Source of the DNA: Sphingomonas faeni
Lineage (GTDB): Bacteria; Pseudomonadota; Alphaproteobacteria; Sphingomonadales; Sphingomonadaceae
Direction: 5' to 3'
Length of the DNA: 55,843 bases
NCBI RefSeq assembly: GCF_024273235.1
Contig: NZ_JANBVH010000031.1
Location: forward strand, 1 to 55,843
Part shown: one piece after another, positions 17,251 through 24,415 of the stretch
How the letters are laid out: every line of letters begins with the position of its first letter
Numbering within the stretch: the first letter of the stretch is position 1
Notes under the pieces: model-generated
What the model saw: the letters and a program-made list of their open reading frames with translations, nothing else
Database searches by the model: none
What the model was told of the DNA's origin: nothing
Translations under genes and position numbers: made by a program

Positions 17251-18180
17251 ATGAGCGTCATGACCGACCCGATTCTCACCGCAGCCGCAACGCAAGTATC
17301 CGTCGCTCGGGAGGAGCCGAAGCTCGTCGTTCGCAGCTTCTTCGACGAGCCGACGAACACCGCGAGCTACGTCGCGCACGATCCGACGACGTTGCGCGCG
17401 GCGATCATCGACAGCGTGCTCGATTTCGATGCGGCCGCAGGCCGGACGGATACCGCCTCCGCCGACGCGATCATCGCGTATGTGCAAGGGGAGGGGCTGA
17501 CGATCGACTGGCTGCTAGAGACGCATGCCCATGCCGACCATCTGTCGGCGGCACCCTATCTGCAGAAGGCGCTGGGCGGCACGCTCGCCATCGGCCGCGA
17601 TATCCTGCGTGTGCAGGACGTGTTCGGCAAGATCTTCAACGCCGGCACCGAATTCGCCCGCGACGGCTCCGAGTTCGACCGGCTGTTCGACGACGGCGAT
17701 GCATTCGCGATCGGTTCGATACCGGCGATCGCGCTCCATGTGCCCGGTCACACCCCGGCCGACATGGCCTATGTCATCGGCGAGGCGGTATTCACCGGCG
17801 ATACGCTGTTCATGCCCGACTATGGCTCGGCACGTGCCGATTTCCCGGGCGGCGACGCGCGGCAGCTCTACCGCTCGATCCGGCGGCTGCTGACCCTTCC
17901 TGCCGAGACACGACTGTTCCTGTGCCATGATTACAAGGCACCCGGACGTGACCGCTATGTCTGGGAGACAACGGTCGGCGCGCAGCGGACCGGCAACGTC
18001 CATGTTCATGACGGTGTCGAAGAGGATGCGTTCGTCGCGATGCGGACCGCCCGCGATGCGACCCTGGGGATGCCGAAGCTGATCCTGCCGTCGATCCAGG
18101 TCAACATGCGCGGTGGCCACTTGCCCGAGCCCGAAGCGAACGGCACGCGCTACCTCCAGATTCCGCTGAACGTCCTCTGA
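17251..18180 (+). CDS. persulfide dioxygenase-like metallo-beta-lactamase fold protein (Blh/ETHE1 type)
   Basis: This 309-residue hydrolase-fold protein probably oxidises glutathione persulfide to sulfite. It has the metal motif THAHADHLSA at residues 91-100, HVPGHTPADMAY, FTGDTLFMPDYG with the bridging Asp, and the late FLCHDYKAPGRD, all typical of the ETHE1/Blh group. Such genes sit next to BigR-type regulators in other proteobacteria, as here. ATG at 17251 is taken; ATG at 17260 and GTG at 17233 are alternatives. Its stop overlaps the next ATG, so it leads a coupled operon. Confidence 0.9.
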   Translation: MSVMTDPILTAAATQVSVAREEPKLVVRSFFDEPTNTASYVAHDPTTLRAAIIDSVLDFDAAAGRTDTASADAIIAYVQGEGLTIDWLLETHAHADHLSAAPYLQKALGGTLAIGRDILRVQDVFGKIFNAGTEFARDGSEFDRLFDDGDAFAIGSIPAIALHVPGHTPADMAYVIGEAVFTGDTLFMPDYGSARADFPGGDARQLYRSIRRLLTLPAETRLFLCHDYKAPGRDRYVWETTVGAQRTGNVHVHDGVEEDAFVAMRTARDATLGMPKLILPSIQVNMRGGHLPEPEANGTRYLQIPLNVL

Positions 18181-18617
18181 TGAACTGGACGGACGCCATG
18201 CCGCTTGCCGGGTTGACCGGCGGCCTGCTGATCGGCCTTGCCGGCGCGATCATGCTGCTGGGCCTCGGACGGATCGCCGGCGTCAGCGGCATGGTCGCGC
18301 GCGCGACGGGTATCGCACCGGGCGGGACGCCATGGCCGATCGCCAGCGCTTTCGTGCTCGGCCTTCCGCTGGGTGCCCTGTTGCTAACGTTCGTCGCCGG
18401 ACCGGTTGCGACACGTTTCCCGACATCCATCGCGGCCATCGTGCTTGGTGGCCTGATCGTGGGGTTCGGCACGCGCATGGGTAGCGGCTGCACCAGCGGA
18501 CACGGTGTCTGCGGCCTGTCGCGCCTCTCGCCGCGGTCGATCGCGGCGACCGCCAGCTTCATGGCCGCGGGGTTTGCCACGGTGGCGGCGATGCGCGCGC
18601 TGGGGGTGACGTCATGA
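18180..18617 (+). CDS. YeeE/YedE-type transporter subunit (first half)
   Basis: This 145-residue inner-membrane protein has four hydrophobic segments and the family motif GTRMGSGCTSGHGVCGLSRLSPRS with its conserved Cys residues (residues ~98-121). YeeE/YedE proteins pass thiosulfate or other sulfur species across the inner membrane. This is the first of two adjacent half-size genes, equivalent to PmpA of the PmpAB pair. It is coupled by overlap to the dioxygenase before it and to the second half after it. Confidence 0.9.
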   Translation: MNWTDAMPLAGLTGGLLIGLAGAIMLLGLGRIAGVSGMVARATGIAPGGTPWPIASAFVLGLPLGALLLTFVAGPVATRFPTSIAAIVLGGLIVGFGTRMGSGCTSGHGVCGLSRLSPRSIAATASFMAAGFATVAAMRALGVTS

Positions 18618-19069
18618 TGCGCCGTGTGCTGATCGCTCTGCTGGCGGGCATGTTGTTCGGTGCGGGCCTCGCGCATTCGGGCATGTCAGATCCTGCCCGC
18701 GTCCGCGCGTTCCTCGATCTGTTCGGCGGTGCGTGGGATCCGACCCTCGCCTTCGTGATGGGCGGCGCAATTCTGCCGATGGCGGTCGCCTGGAGGATCC
18801 GTCGACGACTCGACTCCCCGCTCGTCGACACGTTCTTCGTCCTGCCAGCCAAGACCGGGATCACGCGATCCCTTATCGGCGGGTCGGTGCTGTTCGGCAT
18901 CGGCTGGGGCATCGCCGGGCTTTGCCCCGGGCCTGCCATCGCCGATCTCGCCATCGCCCCCGTTCCCGCCGCCATCTTCGTCGCCGCAATGCTCGGCGGC
19001 ATGATCCTGCACCGCCTGCTGCCTGCCCGCCCGGTAAAGCGGCCTCCACTGGAGAATTCCCATGTCTGA
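18614..19069 (+). CDS. YeeE/YedE-type transporter subunit (second half)
   Basis: This 151-residue membrane protein is the partner half of the preceding gene. It has the typical N-terminal GMLFGAGLAHSGMSDPARVRAFLDL and a late GWGIAGLCPGPAIADL with the conserved Cys. The start overlaps the first half by 4 nt. Together they would form one functional transporter for persulfide or thiosulfate sulfur (PmpB-like). The 3' end is followed directly by a peroxiredoxin fragment. Confidence 0.9.
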   Translation: MMRRVLIALLAGMLFGAGLAHSGMSDPARVRAFLDLFGGAWDPTLAFVMGGAILPMAVAWRIRRRLDSPLVDTFFVLPAKTGITRSLIGGSVLFGIGWGIAGLCPGPAIADLAIAPVPAAIFVAAMLGGMILHRLLPARPVKRPPLENSHV

Positions 19070-19345
19070 TACATCGACGGTCGGCCTGCCGCGCACCCCG
19101 ACGGTGTGCTCCGTGCAATGCTCTACTACCCGATGAGCAACGGTCGTTCGATTCCCGAAATCGTCCGCCTCGTCACCGCGATGCAGGCAAGCGATGCCAA
19201 TGGCGTCGCGACGCCGGCCGGTTGGCAGCCGGGCGAGGACGCCATCGTGCCGCCGCCCAAGACGATCGCCGCCGCCGCCGGCCGCGAGGGCGAAGGCTTT
19301 GCCTATACCGACTGGTATTTCTCGAAGCGCCCGCTCGCCGCCTGA
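19070..19345 (+). pseudogene. C-terminal fragment of a 1-Cys peroxiredoxin
   Basis: From 19094 the frame reads HPDGVLRAMLYYPMSNGRS, then continues through TPAGWQPGEDAIVPPP and ends YTDWYFSKRPLAA. This matches the last ~85 residues of a Prx6-type peroxiredoxin and parallels the intact gene at 16505-17170 (WYPMTIGRS, TPAGWQPGDD). The N-terminal domain with the peroxidatic Cys is absent, and the sequence just upstream is only the end of the YeeE/YedE gene. A GTG at 19106 could start a 79-residue product, but it could not be a peroxidase. An internal deletion of a second peroxiredoxin gene is the simplest explanation. Confidence 0.85.
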
Positions 19346-19399
19346 CTTCGTCTCCGGCGCGCGCGTTGCGTTCCGAAGCGCCCCTCGAGGACGATCCGC

Positions 19400-21058
19400 A
19401 TGACCATCAAGCTGCTTACCCCCGCATTGTCGGTATCGCCCCAGCTGACCGAGGCGGATATCGCCCAGGCAGCGCGGGACGGGTTTCGCGCCATCATCGA
19501 CAACAGGCCGGATGGCGAGGAGCCGGGGCAGATATCCGCCGCCGCCATGGAGCGGCTTGCAGCGGCGCACGGCATGGCATTTGCGCATGTGCCGGTCGTC
19601 CCGGGCAAGATCGGCGATGAGGATGTCGCGCGCATGGCCGATGCGCTGTCGCGTCTCGACGCTCCGGTCCTCGCCTATTGCCGCACCGGCACGCGCTCGA
19701 CGTCGCTATGGGCGCTCTCGCAAGCCGGGGCGCTGCCTGCGGATACGATCCTCAGGACGGCTAGCGACGCCGGCTATGACCTGACCGCGCTTCGTCCCCG
19801 ACTTGAAACAACCGCCGTGATTCCGGAAGGGGCGGGGCCATCGCGGGCCGATGTCGTCATCGTCGGCGGTGGCTCGGCAGGGCTGGCGACGGCTGCGTCG
19901 CTGCGCGAGCGTAACCGCTCACTCGACATCGTCGTCATCGAGCCGCGTACCGAGCATGACTATCAGCCGGGCTGGACGATGGTCGGCGGCGGCGTGTTCG
20001 ATGCCAAGGATACGCGGCGGCCCGAGGCGAGCGTCATGCCCGCCGGCGTGCGCTGGATCAAAGGCGCGGTCGCCAGCTTCGAGCCCGAGCGCGATACCGT
20101 GGCCCTGGAAGACGGATCCACCGTCGGATACCGCGCGCTCGTCGTCGCGCCGGGGATCGCGCTCGACTGGGCCGGGATCGATGGGCTCGTCGAGACGCTC
20201 GGACGCAACGGCGTCACCTCCAACTACAGTTACGACACAGCACCCTATACGTGGGAGCTGGTTCAGTCCCTGAGGGACGGCACGGCGCTGTTCTCCCAGC
20301 CGCCGATGCCGATCAAGTGCGCAGGCGCGCCACAGAAGGCGATGTACCTGTCATGCGATCATTGGCAGCGGCAGGGCGTGCTCGAGGACATCGACGTGCA
20401 GTTTCACAACGCCGGGGGCGTATTGTTCGGCGTAAAGGAATTCGTCCCGCCGCTGATGGCCTATGTCGACCACTACGGCATCGACCTCCAGTTCGAATCC
20501 ACCTTGGTCGCGGTCGACGGATCTGATCGAACCGCCACCTTCCGGGAGAAGGGCGGAGAGATCACGAAGTCGTTCGACATGATCCACGTAACGCCGCCCC
20601 AGAAGGCACCCGCGTTCGTCGCGCGCAGTTCCCTCGCCAACGACGCGGGGTATGTGGATGTCGATCAGACGACCCTGCAACACATTCGCTACGCCAACGT
20701 GTTCGGTCTGGGTGATGGCGGATCGACGCCCAACGCGAAGACCATGGCGGCCGCGCGCAAGCAGGCGCCGATCGTTGCCGAAAATCTGCTGTCGATGCTC
20801 GCCGGCAAGGCGCCGACGGCGATCTATGACGGCTATGGCTCATGTCCGCTGACGGTCGAGCGCGGCAGGATCCTGCTCGCCGAGTTCGGCTATGGCGGAA
20901 AGCTGCTGCCGAGTTTTCCGAAGTGGATCATCGAGGGCACCAAGCCCCAGAAACTGTCCTGGCTGCTGAAGTCCGAAGGCCTGCCATGGATCTACTGGAA
21001 CGGCATGCTCAAGGGCCGCGAGTGGATGGCGCATCCCGAGCATCGCCAAGCCGCCTGA
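19400..21058 (+). CDS. fusion of phosphatase-like (DUF442) domain and sulfide:quinone oxidoreductase
   Basis: This 552-residue protein has two domains. Residues 1-130 are a DUF442/tyrosine-phosphatase-like domain with the loop YCRTGTRS (Cys94), probably a sulfur-transfer site. Residues 150-552 are a flavoprotein with FAD motif GGGSAGLATA (156-165) and the two redox Cys expected of type II SQR: KCAGAPQKAMYL (Cys307, matching human SQOR Cys201) and GYGSCPLTVERG (Cys482, matching Cys379). It oxidises sulfide at the membrane, feeds electrons to quinone and makes a persulfide for the dioxygenase upstream. It lies 54 nt after the peroxiredoxin remnant, in the same operon. Confidence 0.92.
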   Translation: MTIKLLTPALSVSPQLTEADIAQAARDGFRAIIDNRPDGEEPGQISAAAMERLAAAHGMAFAHVPVVPGKIGDEDVARMADALSRLDAPVLAYCRTGTRSTSLWALSQAGALPADTILRTASDAGYDLTALRPRLETTAVIPEGAGPSRADVVIVGGGSAGLATAASLRERNRSLDIVVIEPRTEHDYQPGWTMVGGGVFDAKDTRRPEASVMPAGVRWIKGAVASFEPERDTVALEDGSTVGYRALVVAPGIALDWAGIDGLVETLGRNGVTSNYSYDTAPYTWELVQSLRDGTALFSQPPMPIKCAGAPQKAMYLSCDHWQRQGVLEDIDVQFHNAGGVLFGVKEFVPPLMAYVDHYGIDLQFESTLVAVDGSDRTATFREKGGEITKSFDMIHVTPPQKAPAFVARSSLANDAGYVDVDQTTLQHIRYANVFGLGDGGSTPNAKTMAAARKQAPIVAENLLSMLAGKAPTAIYDGYGSCPLTVERGRILLAEFGYGGKLLPSFPKWIIEGTKPQKLSWLLKSEGLPWIYWNGMLKGREWMAHPEHRQAA

Positions 21059-21087
21059 GCCAGCTCCGCCGTCCGAGGCCCGTTTTC

Positions 21088-21864
21088 ATGCTCGATACCA
21101 TCCAATACCTGCTGGGCGCATTGTCCGGAGGCCTGGTCGGCTTCACGCTTGGCCTTGTCGGCGGGGGAGGCTCGATCCTTGCCGTACCGCTGATGGTCTA
21201 TCTCGTCGGCGTGACCAGTCCGCACGTGGCGATCGGGACGAGCGCGCTAGCGGTCGCGGCAAACGCCGCGACGGGCCTGCTCAGCCATGCGCGGGCCGGT
21301 ACCGTCAAATGGCGCTGCGGGCTGATGTATGCGGGGGCAGGGGTACTCGGCGCCTTTGCAGGATCGACGGCGGGCAAGGCCGTCGATGGCCAGCATCTGC
21401 TGTTCCTGTTCGCCATCGTCATGGTCGCGGTCGGCATCCTGATGCTGCGTGGCCGGCGCAACCTTGGCGTCGAGGGCGCTGCCTGCAATCGCGCAAACGC
21501 CCCGAAAGTGCTAGGCTTCGGGCTTGGTACAGGAATTTTCTCGGGCTTTTTCGGCATCGGCGGCGGATTTCTGATCGTGCCCGGACTGATCGCATCGACC
21601 AGGATGCCGATGATCAACGCGGTCGGAACATCGCTGGTCGCCGTCACTGCGTTCGGGCTGGCGACCGCGACCAACTATGCGCTTTCCGGACTCGTCGATT
21701 GGCCGCTCGCGGGCGTCTTTATCGCTGGCGGTGTCGTCGGCGGCATGGTCGGGACGGTCGTTGCCAGGCGCCTCTCCGGCCGCGGGACGCTCACGACCGT
21801 CTTCGCGATCCTGATCTTCGTCGTTGCAGCCTATATGCTGTGGAAGAGCGCGGCCGCGCTGTGA
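21088..21864 (+). CDS. TauE/SafE-family sulfite/anion exporter
   Basis: This 258-residue inner-membrane protein has about eight hydrophobic segments and the duplicated family motif: GFTLGLVGGGGSILAVPLMVY near the N-terminus and GIFSGFFGIGGGFLIVPGL in the middle. Export of sulfite or thiosulfate formed by the persulfide dioxygenase is the likely role, judged from context. ATG at 21088 is chosen because the motif begins a few residues later; the frame stays open far upstream only as an antisense-like shadow. The stop overlaps the next GTG start. Confidence 0.9.
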   Translation: MLDTIQYLLGALSGGLVGFTLGLVGGGGSILAVPLMVYLVGVTSPHVAIGTSALAVAANAATGLLSHARAGTVKWRCGLMYAGAGVLGAFAGSTAGKAVDGQHLLFLFAIVMVAVGILMLRGRRNLGVEGAACNRANAPKVLGFGLGTGIFSGFFGIGGGFLIVPGLIASTRMPMINAVGTSLVAVTAFGLATATNYALSGLVDWPLAGVFIAGGVVGGMVGTVVARRLSGRGTLTTVFAILIFVVAAYMLWKSAAAL

Positions 21865-22679
21865 CGATCGGCAATACCGTCGCCCTCGGTCCGCTGGTGC
21901 TATCGACCGACCGATTGCTCGCGCTGCTCGCGGTCGCGGCGTTTATCGGCCTGGTGTCGTTTCTGACGCGCAAATCGTCCCGGCCGACGTCGAACGCGGT
22001 CACGGCGGCGGTCGTGGCGGGCTTGGTCATGGGACGCATTGGCTATGTCGCCATGCACATCCCCAGCTTCGGCGATGATCCGCTGTCGGCGCTCGCGATC
22101 TGGCAGGGTGGATTTTCCGTGATTGCGGGCATCGTCGGGGCGGCGTTGGTGCTCGTCGTCACGCTCCGCCGTTCCGCCGCGCTCCATCGGTCGCTGGCGA
22201 GCCTGGGTATCGCCGTCATGGTCTGGGCAGCGGCTGCGCATCTCCTCGTCGAGGATACCGCCATTCCTCTGCCCAAGGGGCTTATCGCGTACACGATCGA
22301 TGGACAGCCGGTTGCTATCGATAGTTTTCGGGGAAAGCCGTTCGTCATCAACCTGTGGGCGACCTGGTGCGGGCCGTGCCAGCGCGAGATGCCGATGCTG
22401 GTGGGGGCTGCAGCGGCACGTCCCGCAGTGCCGGTTCTGTTCATCGATCAAGGCGAGACGCCGGACGCCGTCAAGGCGTTCCTCGCCACGAAGCGGCTGA
22501 CATCGCCGCATCTGCTGGTCGATCATAGCCAGGATTTCAGCCGCGCTGCTGGTTCGGGAGCCCTGCCGACCACCCTGTTCGTCGCTGCGGACGGCATGAT
22601 ACGCGAGAGCCATGCCGGAGAGATTTCGCGTGCTGCACTCGACGACGGTATCGCCGATATTCTGGAGACCCATCAATAA
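21861..22679 (+). CDS. Lgt-like membrane domain fused to TlpA-type thioredoxin
   Basis: This 272-residue protein has an N-terminal ~140 residues with four or five membrane segments. These resemble the first half of prolipoprotein diacylglyceryl transferase (GRIGYVAMHIPSF and AIWQGGFSVIAGIVGA, compare IWxGGMSFHGGLLG). The catalytic His of Lgt is missing. The C-terminal ~130 residues are a TlpA-like thioredoxin domain with INLWATWCGPCQREMP and the cis-Pro loop SGALPTTLFV. It probably works as a membrane-anchored periplasmic thiol reductant, perhaps for sulfur carriers of this block. The GTG start overlaps the TauE stop (GTGA). Confidence 0.85.
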   Translation: MTIGNTVALGPLVLSTDRLLALLAVAAFIGLVSFLTRKSSRPTSNAVTAAVVAGLVMGRIGYVAMHIPSFGDDPLSALAIWQGGFSVIAGIVGAALVLVVTLRRSAALHRSLASLGIAVMVWAAAAHLLVEDTAIPLPKGLIAYTIDGQPVAIDSFRGKPFVINLWATWCGPCQREMPMLVGAAAARPAVPVLFIDQGETPDAVKAFLATKRLTSPHLLVDHSQDFSRAAGSGALPTTLFVAADGMIRESHAGEISRAALDDGIADILETHQ

Positions 22680-22821
22680 CCGCATCCGCTTCTCGACGGC
22701 GCTGCTCGCAATGCTTGTAGTCATCGGCTTCGGCATGTGGTCCACGGTCGTGAGGGCACCGCCAGCGGTTGCCGCCACGATCACCAAGTCGGCGATCCTG
22801 GAAGATCCAGTCGCCCCGAAT
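22672..22821 (+). pseudogene. 5' fragment of a DsbA/DsbG-family gene
   Basis: Directly after the TlpA fusion, one frame reads INNRIRFSTALLAMLVVIGFG and goes on through AAATITKSAILEDPVAPN. This is the signal peptide and the start of the mature part of a periplasmic disulfide-exchange protein (families of this type continue into a GNPxGDVTIVEFFDYNCPYC-like active site). The expected start codon position is ATC, not ATG, and similarity stops after VAPN, so the catalytic domain is missing. Beyond it the DNA is lower in GC and has no coding character. It marks the right edge of the sulfide block. Confidence 0.6.
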
Positions 22822-23104
22822 GTCAGCCTACCTGATCAACGGTTACCCTACCCGACGGGAGCGACATTAGAATTTTCATTGCGGGAAACCGGGGCGCGGG
22901 ATGAATCATTCTCGCGACCAAATGCCCGATCAAAGGGTGCGTTTATGATTATGACACCGACCGCTTGCCCTGCTGTAACGTCTTGCGCGCGAGACTGGCG
23001 GTTAACCTGAGCCCTCTCCGATTAAGGCTTTGGAAACCTTTAATTTTCGCCGGATCGATACGAATGCGCGGCTAGTCCCGGTCCCGACATTTCGGGGGAC
23101 CAAC
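22822..23104. other. gene-free, lower-GC stretch at the end of the sulfide block
   Basis: No coding sequence is convincing here; the frame that is open to 23010 is out of character with its neighbours. The DNA is clearly poorer in GC than the flanks. Two small inverted repeats are visible: ATTAAGG...CCTTTAAT at about 23021-23046 and GGTCCCGACATTTCGGGGGACC just before the next gene. The first could be part of a promoter or operator for the downstream secreted protein. The region probably joins the acquired sulfide block to core sequence. Confidence 0.4.
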
Positions 23105-23785
23105 GTGAAAACACCAGGACAAACGAGGCCAAGACCAACAGGGCCAGCGCGACCAGGAGCCATGCTTGCGAGCGTCGTCTCCGCTGCCACGGCATTGGGT
23201 GTGCTCGCGACACCCGCCGCCGCGCAGAACTTCGTCTATTGGCCCGCGCCGACCGCGGTCACCGGGACGTCCGTTCCGATGTCGTACTTCCCGATGGGAA
23301 CGCCGCTGACGCTGCGATCACGGACCCAGGTTTCGACGAAGGTGAACAAGCCGGGCGACCGCCTCTATCTCGATGTCGCGGAAAGCCTGTCGTATCGCGG
23401 CCAGATCGTCATCCCCGCCGGATCGGTCGCGGTAGCCGAAGTCGCCGCGGTGCAGCGCAACGGGCATTTCGGCAAGAAGGGCAAGCTGGAGATCCGGCTG
23501 CTCTATATCGACACGCCGAGCGGCCCGGTCCGGCTGAGCGGACAGGCGAACGACGAAGGGACCAGCGGCACGATCACGTCGGTCGCGACGATGCTGTTCG
23601 CTTCGCCACTTGGCTTTCTCGTTCACGGGACCAGCGCACAGCTTCCGCCGGGCACCGTGGTGCGCGCCTATCTCGCCGAGGACATGCGGTTCGCGGTCCA
23701 GCCGCAGCCCCAGGTTGCGGCGATGCAGGCCTATCCCGACAGGCCGTTGCCCGTGAGTTTCGACGCAGCGACGGCACAGCGGTAG
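23105..23785 (+). CDS. secreted protein of unknown function
   Basis: I do not recognise a named family. The 226-residue product has a long basic N-region, a signal peptide core (VVSAATALGVLATPAAAQN) and a beta-rich body. The body includes KPGDRLYLDVAESLSYRGQIVIPAGSVAVAEV and KGKLEIRLLYIDTPSGPVRLSG, and this PAG-GxVxV...GxLxI layout recalls the beta domain of VirB10-like or envelope assembly proteins. GTG at 23105 follows GGGGGACC and is preferred; ATG at 23162 would begin directly at the signal core. It probably resides in the periplasm. It is transcribed alone. Confidence 0.65.
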   Translation: MKTPGQTRPRPTGPARPGAMLASVVSAATALGVLATPAAAQNFVYWPAPTAVTGTSVPMSYFPMGTPLTLRSRTQVSTKVNKPGDRLYLDVAESLSYRGQIVIPAGSVAVAEVAAVQRNGHFGKKGKLEIRLLYIDTPSGPVRLSGQANDEGTSGTITSVATMLFASPLGFLVHGTSAQLPPGTVVRAYLAEDMRFAVQPQPQVAAMQAYPDRPLPVSFDAATAQR

Positions 23786-24415
23786 GTAATCCCCTCGATT
23801 TCGCGATGACGGACGGACTGCCGGCGGATCGATCTGGTCCGCCGGCAGTGCGGGCGTCGGGGGGCGGCGGTCGGGTGGCAGGCATCGTCTTTGCCCACGC
23901 CGCAGCCAGTATCGCGGGGCGCCGGCGAGAACTCAATTCTGTGCTCGATCGAACAGTGTCGACGCATGGTCGTTCCGTTCCAATGGTGTCGAAGTATAGT
24001 TTTCCAGGAAAACTGTGACGGACAAGCAAACGCCCGGACCGTTGCCGATCCGGGCGCCTGCGTGACGATCGCTCGTCAGCCCCCATTTTTGTGCTTTCGC
24101 TCAGCACCTTTGGTGCGGCGTAAAAGCAGTCCCCGAACCACGGCCGTTGCCTGTGTCTCAGCGAGGTTTTTGCTAGTTATGTGAGCGGGCTTTGTCACGG
24201 TATTTGCGCGTGCGCCGGCACGATTGGATAAGCCCTGTGGCGATTACGCAACATACCAATCTAGCCATCGGCCGAGATCATGCCCATGACGCAGCGATCC
24301 CCGCTCCCTCCACGACCGCGCGCTACCCCGCCCGCCGTCTCGCACGTGTTGCCTCGCGCGGGGACGCGTCCTAGAGCCGGGGCATAGTCTCCCTAACGAT
24401 CGAACCCGGCCGCCC
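23786..24415. other. 630-bp gap without a supported gene
   Basis: This holds a strong hairpin (listed separately) and no tRNA, repeat of the window's families or convincing ORF. A few short open frames lack codon bias. The final ~50 bp before the lol genes include TAGAGCCGGGGCATAG, which may be part of a promoter, but no clear -35/-10 pair is visible. Confidence 0.5.
24031..24056. terminator. strong hairpin, possible bidirectional terminator
   Basis: The arms CGCCCGGACCG and CGATCCGGGCG pair over 11 bp with one G-T, around a TTGC loop. There is no long T tract on the plus side; the minus side has TTTGCTTG. It lies 245 bp after the secreted-protein gene and may end its transcript or that of an unannotated small RNA. 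Confidence 0.4.

Noticed and set aside
23786..24415. Possible tRNA or small ORFs in the 630-bp gap before the lol genes
   Set aside because: No cloverleaf with a T-arm GTTCRA and acceptor pairing was seen, and the short frames lack codon bias and binding sites.
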